Source of the DNA: Brugia malayi
Lineage: Eukaryota > Nematoda > Chromadorea > Rhabditida > Onchocercidae
Direction of reading: 5' to 3'
Assembly (NCBI RefSeq): GCF_000002995.4
Contig: NW_025062478.1
Coordinates: 4,626,001-4,690,000, forward strand
DNA length: 64,000 nucleotides
The notes under the pieces were generated by a model that did no database searches, had not been told where the DNA came from, and saw nothing but the letters and a program-made list of their open reading frames with translations. This document shows, in pieces, positions 11,300-22,193 of the stretch; the stretch's first letter is position 1, and each line of letters starts with the position of its first letter. The translations under genes were made by a program, and so were the position numbers.

Positions 11300-12008
11300 A
11301 TGGGAAATTGTAGGGAAGAAGAGGATGAGTTCGTTATTCAGAAAAATTTTTTTCTTGGCATAGGCTTTGGAGGCAGTAAAGCTAAGTCTGAGAAAATCAC
11401 CGGCAAATTGGATACAACGAATTTTGAAGGTAGTACTTGCTTTTTTTTTCTTTTTTCCTCATTTTTCAATTTCTTTTATTGAAGTGTAATAAATCATATT
11501 TTCATTAAATCTTTGTTTTATTGGTTGTTTTTTGAATAGTTTTTTTATGCAGGAAAACAAGAAGAATGGAATGCCCGGGTGATTGCTGAGCAGCTTCGAA
11601 GTTTAGCTGATAATTTTGAAGTTAAATTTCAGAAAGTTTACAAAGATCAGGGAAAAAGTAGTGCTTTGCTTGTAAGTTCTCTTTGAATTGGCATGTTAAA
11701 TGTGGGGGATTCACGATTGTTGATAATAGTTGCTAGTTGTTATATAGTTTACCATGATGAATTTTACCGTGATGAATCTCACTTTAATTATCAGTACATT
11801 ATGTAGAGTACATTTTAGAAATTCAGAAAAATTTTTATTTCTCTCATTATGAAGGATCGAAACAGATGTAGCTAAGTACCACTAAAGAAGGAATCGTTGA
11901 ATTCAAGGAACTAAAAAAGAAATCATTTATTGAACTTTATTGCAGTTCTCCAGTTTCACGAAGTATGTTATCAACATTCCTATTGGACGAATGGTCGGTA
12001 TTGTTTAA
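11300..12008 (+). CDS. BH3-only-like cell-death activator, central paralogue
   Basis: Three exons were reconstructed: 11300-11429, 11553-11671 and 11946-12008 (stop TAA). They give 103 aa with phases 1 and 0 and consensus splice sites (GAAG|GTAGTA, TGCAG|GAAA, CTT|GTAAGT, TTGCAG|TTC). The N-terminus is MGNC, a motif that can be myristoylated and palmitoylated. Residues 52-66 read RVIAEQLRSLADNFE, a textbook BH3 core with Leu58 and Ala62-Asp63; the preceding EEW and following KFQK also resemble vertebrate BH3 regions. A 20-residue hydrophobic end (FSSFTKYVINIPIGRMVGIV) resembles the tail of the arm gene. The BH3 exon has the same entry and exit phases as that gene's exon, which supports common descent. 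The inferred role is binding of a CED-9-like Bcl-2 protein to trigger apoptosis. The last exon is the least certain. Confidence 0.72.
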
Positions 12009-15000
12009 CTATACGAAAGCAACGTTCTCATTCTACCACAGTTTTACTTCTTATTATCATAATCTTGTTTTCTCAATTGTTATCAAATTTTTACATTTCT
12101 CTGAATTCATCAGTCTTTGTTCTAGTAAGTGCGAGTTTTCTGTTGTAAATTTTGTTCCTCTTTCTTCGAGAATTTATTATATTCGACTACCGTTGGATAT
12201 ACATGCTCATTGTTCTGCTGTTATTTTCCAAACCTAAAATTCTTACGTTTTGAAAATTTTGTCAGAGTTTCAGATTAGCATTTAAAAGACGAAGTCAAGA
12301 AGTGAAAAATTCTGTTTCCGATATAACAATTGCTTTAACCATGCTGCAGTTACTTGTTCTGTTTTTATTATCCTAACTTGTCTTTAACTATCCATTTATT
12401 TCTCTTTTGATTTCATGTTTGATTACATTGCAGTGATGCACCATAACATTTAGAAAACTATTTACCTTGTTTTATTTGTTTATTCATTTATTCTACTGTT
12501 TTCTACATCCGTTAGTATAACCGCAGTTACCTTCTTCAAATGTTACCATCTGTTTGAGATTTTATCTACTTTTTCCCCTCACGAAGATTAATATTTGCAG
12601 TATTCCACTATAATTTGTAATACAAAATTACGGATCCTTATCATACATTGAAGGTTTATGCATATATTTTTTCATCTGTAAATGTTGACTAATTTGTTAT
12701 ACTTCAATTATTTTTCTGTATGTTTGTCAGTTTGTTTGCATATTTTTATGAGCTTAGCACATTTTTTATGATAATAATGGTAGTGTCCGGTGTTTCAGGA
12801 AAGAATGTATTCTGTGAATAGATTGTAATTACTGCTTTTTTAGTAATATATATGGATGAGTTGATTGTTTTGTCGTTGTGAGTGATGTCATCGATACATT
12901 AACAGCAAGAGCAAGAATGTAGCTTGTTGCATCTTCATGTCTTTTTCTTCATTATCTTAAATTTTGCATAAATGACATTTGTATCCCCTTTGCACCCATT
13001 AGGAATATTTTGCAGCATGGAAGGAAATGGACACACTATCAGCTATTTTAAACACAGACATATTTGAGTTTTTGTCACGGTAGCTGATGATTCATCCATC
13101 CTATTTTCCATTCTAAAAGAATAAACAAATTGCCACTGATGGATAAAATGCGCAAACGGCATCAACTGGACGGATGGATTGTGACGACAGTTGTGACAAC
13201 TGAATATTGGTAATTTTCTAGATGAATGATAGTTCACAATTTTTACTTATTTTAAAGGACATAAAAAAAAAAACGTATCTTAATAAGAAAAAATTGATTG
13301 CTTTTCAGTAAAATCTAGAAAAGTGAAATTGCATAAATGTAACAAAAATTGTTTGTATGGGAGATGAAAAGATTAGCTTTAATATTCGTTTCTACATTAT
13401 TTTACTCTCTTAGTTTAATGCACTTTTTCGAATTATGTAATTGCCGGTTATCACTTCATTTTACAATGGATGAAAACAATCTGTCAATAATTATAGGGAC
13501 TAAAATTTAATAAGGGAATCATAATTAAAGTTACAACAGTTAATTGGAAGGATGTAATAAAAACGATTTAAGGTTCAAATAACAATCTGATTATTATCAT
13601 TTAAGCCTAAGTAATTTGATTGAATAGAAAAGCTTATTGCCATTCACTTACTACATTTACTGTAAAATGATCCTATGTAGTACAAGCTGTTTCCTTCTTT
13701 ATTTAGACTAATAGATCAAATGTATTTGAACATATGCTAAAATAGCAATTTGGCATATTCGATGGAATATCATTCTAAGCAACAGTTATTAATTCCATTA
13801 ACTACTAGTTAAATAGTACTATAAGCTTTGCTTATTAATTTGGTCACTCATTTTAGCACCACTAAAGGTCATCTGGACTTTGGAATGAGGAAGGTGAAAA
13901 GAACACTGAATTGTTATGATTTATGAAATGAAAAGAAAAACAATTCAATTGTGATATAGTTATGACCGGTAACCTCTATTTCCTGAACAATTAATACTTC
14001 ATTGTATAGAAGTAAATTATACGAGACTATGAGCTTAGTGTTACCTTTGAGAACAATACATTCCAAATTATTCATACAATTATCGGATTACTTCAAAGCT
14101 TACTTTATCATACTTACAGCAAACTGTAGCAGGTGTTTATAATGAGATTAATGAGCATGAAGGATAAAGTTCATTTATATTTTTGACATTTTATGAGGCG
14201 AAAAGTCATTGAAGTTAGAACCTTTTATTTTAAAAATACTGAATTGTTTGATGAAACTTCAATGTTCAGTGCTAGATCAAAAGATATGATGCGGGAAGAT
14301 GTGGGAGTTATTAGAAAAAGATAGTTTTTTACATTTATGAATTATTTTTAACTCTGCACAATGGAATAGAAAAATAGTTGGCAAAATTGATTTGAATCAT
14401 TCTTGCAATCTATATTTTTGAAAATTTCTTTTATACTTGTAGAAATATTTACTGCTCAGATTACTTCAAAATTAGATATAAAAGAGGACAGTAATATAAT
14501 AGGAAGGAATATTGGTTCAGAAATGATCACGCAAATTCTATCAGTGATTACTCTTTTCTTTTCGAATTTTTTTTTTTGAATTATCGTAGAACCGAAAATG
14601 ATCTCATAATTAGTTAGAAAAAAAAACAAGTGTAACAGTTAATTTATTCTTATTTCGAACGATATTCGAATGTTCTCATTATGCAACAAAGTATAGGCTT
14701 TAATTTGATGTGACTAAATGGAGATGAATATGTTCAGTGATTGAATAATTATAATTGAAATTTGATTTAGATTATTTTTACAAACTAATGTTTCTCTTGT
14801 TGAACAAATACTATTGCATTTACATTTATTTCTTCTCAATTTTCTCTATGAGAATATTTCAAGCACATAATCTTGGCTATATTTTCACTTGCAATTTATA
14901 CTAAATTAAATTAGTTCATTAACTAAGAATTCATAAAACCTATTCACAGTATGTTAATATAATATTTTTTAATACTTTATAAATTGACTATTATACAACC

Positions 15001-15949
15001 AATAATATATAAATGATAGAAAGTGAATACGAGATAGTGCAACGTAATCATTCACTTACGAAATATTATTTCGTTAACTCTAAAAAATAAGTAAAATATT
15101 AGAAACCTTTAAAAAAAATGAAATAAACTTGAAAAAGAATTGCATCTTTCTTTTATTACCCAATATTTCTAAGTTCTGTTATAAAAATTATTTCTTAAAT
15201 GACTAACAACAAAAAGAAATCGTTAATGCTCCACTGAATAATACTATTAGTAAGTGTCTGTCTGTGTGTGTGTGTGTGTATGTGTGTGTGGTGTATTTAG
15301 TTGATTATAGCGACAAAATGAGAAGGAATGATTATTGGTTGATCGTTCGTTCGTTGTAATATATTAGAAAAAAGTTAAAAATTATGGACACAAAGAACAG
15401 TGTGAAGTGATTGCCTATCAAAAAGAAATGGCGGCTTTTGCAGCAAACATTAAAATAAATAACTTTTTTTCTTCACTTTTTGCTTTTCTTTCTTTTTTTT
15501 GATCGTAATCAGCTTACTATTACGATTTCTAATGAAGTTTTTGTAAAAATTTATTTGATTTGATTTAGTTCGAAATTTCATTGTTTTCCTAACAAATCAA
15601 AAAAAAGGGCAAACAATGATTAATTTAATTTTTTAGATAATTGTTGTGAATTGTAAAAAGTGCTCCATTTCATTTTAGAGGGAACAGTAAATATAATGAA
15701 TATAAATGACAAAAAAAAAAGAGTAGAAATTAGAATTTAAAGAAAGTATGAGGGAACAATTATAATAATTATGAAATTTAATCGTTGTTTATTATTTAAA
15801 ATAAAACTTATTTCACTTTCAAAATGGATTAACATTATTGTTAGCAATTATCATAGAAAGTTTGGTGAATAATTTTCTTAATGTTTCTCAGTTTGGAGGA
15901 CAGATTTGACAGATCATTCTAATTTGTAATTAGTATGGATGTTGACATT
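12009..15949. other. 3' flank of central gene and AT-rich spacer
   Basis: No further exon is convincing. A GC-richer patch around 13000-13240 has an acceptor-like TTTTGCAG (13008-13015), short open frames and an AATAAA at 13120-13125. It could be a 3' UTR exon or an unrecognised small exon. A (TG)n microsatellite lies at about 15255-15292. The remainder is featureless to my eye. Confidence 0.5.
15255..15292. repeat. (TG)n microsatellite
   Basis: An interrupted run of TG dinucleotides, broken once by TATG. Confidence 0.9.
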
Positions 15950-15973
15950 TTGCATCACTTTGCTGCATTTCAA

Positions 15974-17115
15974 CTCTATTCATTCGAATTTTCATTTCAA
16001 ATGGCTGAATGAGATATATGAAGCGAATAAATGGCCTATTCCCTAAATGGTACGATCCGATTATGAAAGAGACATAGACTGGAACAACACAACAACAACA
16101 ACAACAACAAAAGTAACAAGTAAATTCATCGTATGAGATGTCCACAGGTGAAATTCTCAGGCAAGATCACCTAATCAACAAATAATGATTCATCTCCATT
16201 CATTACGAAATGGAATCATTTTGATCTGATAGGTTGTCGGAGCGGAGGAGGAAAAAGTGAAAGAAAGATTTTTCACTTGTCATATTGTTTTGCCAATCGT
16301 TGAAGTTTTTTTTTCTTGGATTAAACTTAATCATTAACGATTCGTACGAATTTCATAATATCATCGGAATCTTGTTAATGACAGCTTTTTTGACCCCTTT
16401 TTTTTAAATTGATTGAAAGATATCGAATAAGTAGTACTGTGTCTTTTTTCTAGATTTCAATCAAACATTTTTTAACTTTGCGAAAAAAGACCTATGAAGA
16501 TTTCAAATGAAAAACTTTGAGAATTAATCTGAGAAGTGATGAATGAAATAAAAGATAAAAATAAAAGAATAAAAAAATAAAAGAGAATAAAAGATATAAA
16601 TGAAATAATGAAATAAAAGAATAAAAGATATTATAAATAAAGAAATAGCTAATGTGGAATAGATGTGGGAATACAACTCATTTAAACTGAAACATCTTGA
16701 TTTAATGAATTTTTAATTCAGACCCTATTCATTCTAATTTCATTCAAAGTGGCTGAATGAGAGTTATGAATGGAATAATGATCAGTTCGATTTTGAATAA
16801 GAGGTAGACCGAAATGACAATAACAGCATCATCAACAAGACTAACAGGTAAACTTTTCATATGAGACCTCCTGGAAGGCAGTAATTTAACAAACTTCAAT
16901 TAACAATCATCTTATAAAAGGGATGTACAAATTAACAGAGTGAAAGGAAAAAAGAAAAGGTGGGATTTTCATTTGTCAAATTGTTTTACTGACTGTCCAC
17001 AATTTCTCCATCATTAAATTCAATCATTGGTAGAGGACATCGATTTCACAATACTTCGTCAACTTTAATTGTGTCAGATTTTCCTTGACCCTCTTTCCTA
17101 GAATGATTAATATCG
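15974..17115. repeat. diverged direct duplication (two units of about 0.4 kb)
   Basis: Unit A (about 15974-16430) and unit B (about 16727-17115) share blocks in the same order: TATTCATTC-AATTT-CATT, then TGGCTGAATGAGA, then a purine-rich stretch with AACA triplets (an AAC microsatellite in A), then ATATGAGA or ATGAGATG, TTTTTCA-TTGTCA-ATTGTTTT, TCATTAA, TTGACCC and GAT-ATATCGA. Neither unit has an open frame of note. The pattern suggests an old tandem duplication of a non-coding or decayed element next to the right arm. Confidence 0.6.
16086..16113. repeat. (AAC)n microsatellite
   Basis: Consecutive CAA/AAC triplets within unit A of the diverged direct duplication. The antisense reading gives a cysteine- and valine-rich frame that is an artefact of the repeat. 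Confidence 0.85.
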
Positions 17116-17293
17116 AAAAAAAGTTATGAAATAATCTTTATTGTGAATCACTTTCGGACTTTAAACTTAGTTTAAAACTTCATGAATATAAATAAATATC
17201 GGAATAGGACTCAATTCATTTACAATGACTCCTTGTATTACTTTAAATTTTATATATAAATTAATTAACTTTGAAACAAATGAGACACATAGC

Positions 17294-19750
17294 TGATAAA
17301 TGAATTTGCTTTAAACGATGTCACTTAGAAGTGTGAGCTACTAATCTTACCCAACAATATGTAATTCGATATGAATGCGCAAATGTGAATGGCATTTCTC
17401 TTAATTGCTCATCCATCATTTTTCACTGAACGTTTGCGCAGGTGTGAATTTAATTGAGAAAAAAACAAGCTAGAAGGACTTCCTGGATAATTGTCTAGTC
17501 TGAAGGTTATTGTCCACTGTTAGCTTAGTTTACATAAGTCTACAGCTTAGTGCAAAAAAATTTTTGCCATTAACCACTTGCACAGAATACCATATGCTTT
17601 TTAACTAAGATTATCGTCTTCTCACATAATTATGAAAGGTCAAATGGGTCAGCAAAGGAGCATAGATTAGATTTAATGGTAAACAAATGCTTAAATGGCT
17701 TTTAAGATTTCTTCTTTTTTTTTTTTTTTTGCAATATTTTGCACATTCCACAACTTTCAATTCTAATCTTTTTCTCAACCACACTTTCTCTTTTCCTCGC
17801 CCTCTCTCTTTTATACTTTTCTGATGATTGCCACGTGGCGCAACAAATAGTTTCATCGAATTAATTAATCATTGCATAGTGGAAAAACGTAGACAAAGTA
17901 ATGACTCTAAAGAGTGGTCAGTGTATGGAAGCACTTGCTGGGCACTTGTAAATGATAGTAAAAAAATGCTTTCGGCTTGAGATTATTGAATTCTTTGCAG
18001 TTGAATTAATTAAAGTGCCAAAGTTGAATGACCAGGTGTCACTTCACATTACGTCATTTATAGAGCCACTAACTGTAAAATTGAACCTTTCGGCTATTAA
18101 TACCGTAGTTTTTAGGTTACTACTACTGTGCGCTGTTGTCTTATTCTAGCAAAAAGTCGGAGCTAAACAAATGCTTCAATTTTAACGATACTTTGTTAAT
18201 TTAAAGGCTCAACCATAGCAAAGTAATGAAATTCGTGAAGAAAACTTTGTTTAACAAAATTTTAAATATTTGTTTATTCAAACAAAATTGCATAGCACCA
18301 ATTAATACACAAAATAAGTACAAAAATAAATTGATTAATAATTAGTATTGTGTTCGATAATTAAAATGTGATATTAATATGGCCGACTCATTCTATCATA
18401 CACTTTTCTACCATTCCGCTACTAAACATTATCTGTGACGGTTAGTGTAACATGGAAATATCACGCAGATAGGTACAAGGTAGACACGCAATTCACTTTT
18501 TCCTCAAATAGAATCGTTCAAATATTCGTTCCAGTAAAACATTGATGAAATTTTTTGTAATGAATTGGACGAAAGTTGAAAATGACAAACTTCGCAGCTG
18601 AAATTTATTTCAGTTTTGACCTAAATTACAAGTGCCAAAACTTCCTGAGTATTAAACGACTCAATGTTCGACCAAAGTTCGCAATTTGAGAGTTAGAAAA
18701 CGAAATGTTTATTATTTAAAATATAATCATTTAAAATAATCTTTTCAGAATGAAAAAGTGAAGAATTTATGTGAATACGTCAATGGCAATATTTTTTGAC
18801 AATTTGCGCAATAATTGTAACCGTAAACCTTTAATAGTGATTGGGACTTTATTACAGTGCATTAATATTTGCTTTGTTTACACAAAATCTAATGTGGGAT
18901 TTATCTAATTTTGAGTGACTCATATTTTTCCTCCATAGAGCAGTTCTTCCCCGAGAGATTATGTAATGAATTCTAACCTGCGACTGCGGCGATGATGGTG
19001 CAGGTGTGCATGCAGAGCGTCGTTCTTCCTCACTGTAGTGGTACTCGAACCTGTCAGCCATATCACGCAATTGACGAGCTATTATTGACATGTTGAGTTG
19101 CGTTACTAAAATTCAATTCATTTTATGAAACGTAAAGCAGAATTTGAAATCCTTCGAGGAAAGTAACAAACCAGGCGATGTTTGCATTGCAGCATCCATA
19201 AATTTCACCTTCCGTTCGTCTTCTGTCGCAGGGATAAATACGGAAATGTGATTGCCTATAGGAACGATTCGTGCAGTATCCGTTACAACTGATTCGATGA
19301 AACTTGAAAGTATCGTTGCCGAACACGGAATATACCCTATCGGTGAAGGAAATCTATCGATGAGTAACGCAACGCATAACATCTGAAAGCGTATATTTCA
19401 AGACATTTAAATGCGTTCAGCAGTTGACGCATTGAATAACCCTTCCTAGTTACTCATAAACAGCGTACACTGGTGTAATCTTTGTCTATTATTATTTTAA
19501 TTGCTTGGTAAGTAGGGAATTTGCGAGGAGTTATTGTACCGCGGTGGAATTTGTTGGTTGTCAGTGATAAGGGAGAGAGAGAGATTTGCTACCGTACCAC
19601 TGGGAGATGACAATCACACGAATATGAATAGCCTTGTGCGGAACGAGCAAGCAACAGCAACAGCAGAAGCAGTCGCAGCACCGGCAACTGCTGCAACCTG
19701 ATGTGTCGGATAAATGTGGGATGGACTACCGCATCACCGCAAGCTCCTCC
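17294..19750 (-). repeat. right arm of 2.46 kb inverted duplication
   Basis: This is the reverse complement of 2240-4697, one base shorter because of a 16-base poly-T run. Homology ends inward at TGATAAA (17294-17300), where this arm continues into AGC and the left arm into ATT. Outward it ends at 19750. Just beyond, a chance or conserved ATG (19753-19751, minus strand) keeps the first frame open. The gene inside points toward the left-arm gene. Confidence 0.97.
18493..19105 (-). CDS. BH3-only-like cell-death activator, right copy
   Basis: This is an exact inverted copy of the gene at 2885-3497. The BH3 exon is 19105-18978 and the tail exon 18597-18493, with identical splice sites and predicted residues; the internal ATG is at 19091. 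Poly-A signal, introns and 3' flank are also duplicated. Upstream of 19750 the sequence differs from the left copy, so its promoter and 5' splicing must be different, and it may be silent or expressed in another pattern. Identity with the left copy implies very recent duplication, gene conversion, or an assembly artefact. Confidence 0.7.
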
Positions 19751-19753
19751 CAT
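19589..19753 (-). CDS. signal-peptide-like first exon (right copy)
   Basis: The frame is identical to the left copy after the start but begins MGGACG instead of MEGGACG: one codon is missing and the ATG is supplied by sequence beyond the duplication border. The leucine core and CxC follow. The right version therefore has Gly at position 2 and a Cys at 5, reminiscent of lipidated N-termini. Whether it is translated is uncertain, for the reasons given for the left copy. Confidence 0.35.
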   Translation of the reverse strand: MGGACGDAVVHPTFIRHIRLQQLPVLRLLLLLLLLARSAQGYSYSCDCHLPVVR

Positions 19754-20610
19754 TGTATTGCGCCAAATTGTTGTTCATCATTAATGGAGATTGGATGGAC
19801 GTTCTAACTCAGATTCCTCCCCATTCTTGGCTCTCCTCCCTCACAATGCAGTACTAATTGAGAGGCTAACAATTATGCACCTGGCAGTTGGTTGCAAACC
19901 GGAAAGGCTGATTATTTTTCTGGAGTTGGAAGGAAGTAATTACATTGAATGGAATATATGCACTCCGGATGTACCGTAATGTATTGTTGATAGAAGTTAT
20001 ATGCACTAATTTAGAATTTAATTGAGGAAGTAATTTAAAATTGATATTCGGATTGACTTAATTAATGAATTTAATGTTGTTTATAATTTCTCATCATAAA
20101 TTAGCTTTAAAAATAATTTTTTGTCTTGATTTCATTACTTTCGTTTTCCTCATTTGTTGCTTCTCTGTACCAAAATATTTTCTCATTATTTGTCCTTTAC
20201 AGTTGTTTTTTTTTTTTTTTTTGTTGCTAGCATTAATTGTCATGGCTTATAGAATAAATATTTGTTGCTTAATCACTGTGATTACTAGATATATTTGAAA
20301 ATTTCACCAAAACTCTTCTTAAAAAAAGTGTTTGAAACAGCTAAATTAGTGAATTATACTAGCACATTGTATCATTAACACTCCTGAAGCAAAGTATGTA
20401 CAATGTAGTAAAATTAAATTTAAACGTGTTATCAGGTACCTCACTTCAATTTGACACAAATACATTTAGATCAACAACGTTTCAGTGAATATTATTTTAA
20501 AAAAAAAAAGAAAATTTTTGAATGCTGCAACCGTGTAACAAATGTTACGAACGTGTACTGTAAAAATTTACATAACAATAACATATTCATTTGTCACTAA
20601 TTATCGCATA

Positions 20611-20728
20611 TTATTAATTATCAACTTTTGAACACTTCTAAAGAAAATAAAAAAATTGAATTAAATTTCAAAAAATTCAAGTCACAGCTTATTTTCTTTA
20701 TAAGTGTTTAAAAGTTGAAAATTAGTAT
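20611..20728. repeat. hairpin with 39-bp stem and ~40-nt loop
   Basis: Bases 20612-20650 pair with 20689-20727. In DNA 35 of 39 positions are complementary. In RNA read from the plus strand two of the four mismatches become G-U pairs. The loop is AT-rich. It could be a miniature inverted-repeat element or a small-RNA precursor. No flanking target duplication was seen. Confidence 0.65.
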
Positions 20729-22151
20729 CAAAATGTGATGGTTATTATTAAATGAATATCCAATTGAACAAGATTATATCTTTTGAAAGGAGCCGACAGG
20801 AAGTAATCCGATTGGTATTTCCTGAAGGTAAAGGAAGGTTAATTGTATTAGTATCGCATCATCCATCACATGAATAATATTTAAAAGTTAATTAGCACGG
20901 ATCAATCCTTTACCAGGAATCAATCAGGTATATCATTTATGAAAAGACAAAAACTTTTTTATAATTGCTTAATATGATAATTTCTGTAAGAATAATTAAA
21001 ATTCGATGTAATAAAAGAATAAAACTTTAAACTAATATTTGAGAGTACTTATATCTATCAAAATTTTTTTAAATTTCTGAAAAGTAACTGGATATTTTAA
21101 AATTTTAAATACTAATTTTTTGATTGCACGTGAAATTTTGTAAAATTATAAATTGCAAATGAATTTAGAAAAAAATTAAGCTCCAAAAAAAAGCGTGCAA
21201 ATTGGTTTGTTAAATAAATTTTTTTAGAACTTTCATCTTTTTTTGAAGTTTTTTTCATACTTCTTTATTTTTTACTTTTTGCATTAATTTATTAAATAAC
21301 TGATCAGTAATCAATTAGTATTGATATTAGTAAATATAAACAAGCTTGAAATGTTATAAAACATATTTAACTGTGAAATTCTGCTTTTGAAATATAAATC
21401 TGTTGCTTGTCCACAAAATTCTATAAGAATTCAATTGTCATTTTAACTAATTTATTTTATTTTGATTTTGATGTATTTTTTATCTCTTATTTTATTCTTT
21501 TGTTTCATTACATAATAAGAGAAGTAGACTCATTTCAATTAGTTCCATTATTACTATTGCTGGATGGGTGACATTTGGTGAATTGTATGTACAATGTTCG
21601 TGTCAACCAATTAGTCTTGTTTAAGATCCATAAACAATGCATCGAGTTAATGCTACCACTTCTACTGCACCTGCTTCTTCCGATTTTAAGCAACCAAAAC
21701 TGATGATGTGGTACTCCAGCAAGTAATGAACGGTATGCTTCACTGATTACTGTAGTGCAATAAAATTAAGTAGCAAATTCGTACTTCTTCCTTTCCTGAT
21801 TACTTTAATGATGACTTACTGGTTCAGCTTTACCTTTTTAGCAATGAGTATAATTCGATTACTAATTTTATTTTATGTGTAGCAATAAAATTTGATTTAA
21901 AGACTATCTTCAAGGCCATATTCGAGAATTTTAAATAAGTCAATGGTTTATTTATTGGTTATAATTGATCTGTTTCTGTTACATCAAATATCAGATACTT
22001 TATAAATAAACCAGTAGTATCCATCAGGAAGAATGGTTTTAAACACATTTCACGTCAATACTCACAGAAGGAATGATTTCCCGCAATTGAACATATTCCA
22101 TGCCGAATTTATTTTTCAGAACAACAACAATAACAAAAGAAGAACTGAAAT

Positions 22152-22193
22152 TTAGATTTATTTCATATTGAAAATTAGATTTATTTCATATTG
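22152..22193. repeat. two-copy 23-bp tandem duplication
   Basis: TTAGATTTATTTCATATTG occurs at 22152-22170 and again at 22175-22193 with a four-base spacer. Function unknown. Confidence 0.85.

Noticed and set aside
15930..16145. Frame with a run of seven cysteines
   Set aside because: The cysteines come from the antisense of an AAC microsatellite.
17611..17856. 81-codon Lys/Arg-rich minus-strand frame in the right arm
   Set aside because: It depends on translating the poly-T run; the left arm has one more base there and the frame is broken.
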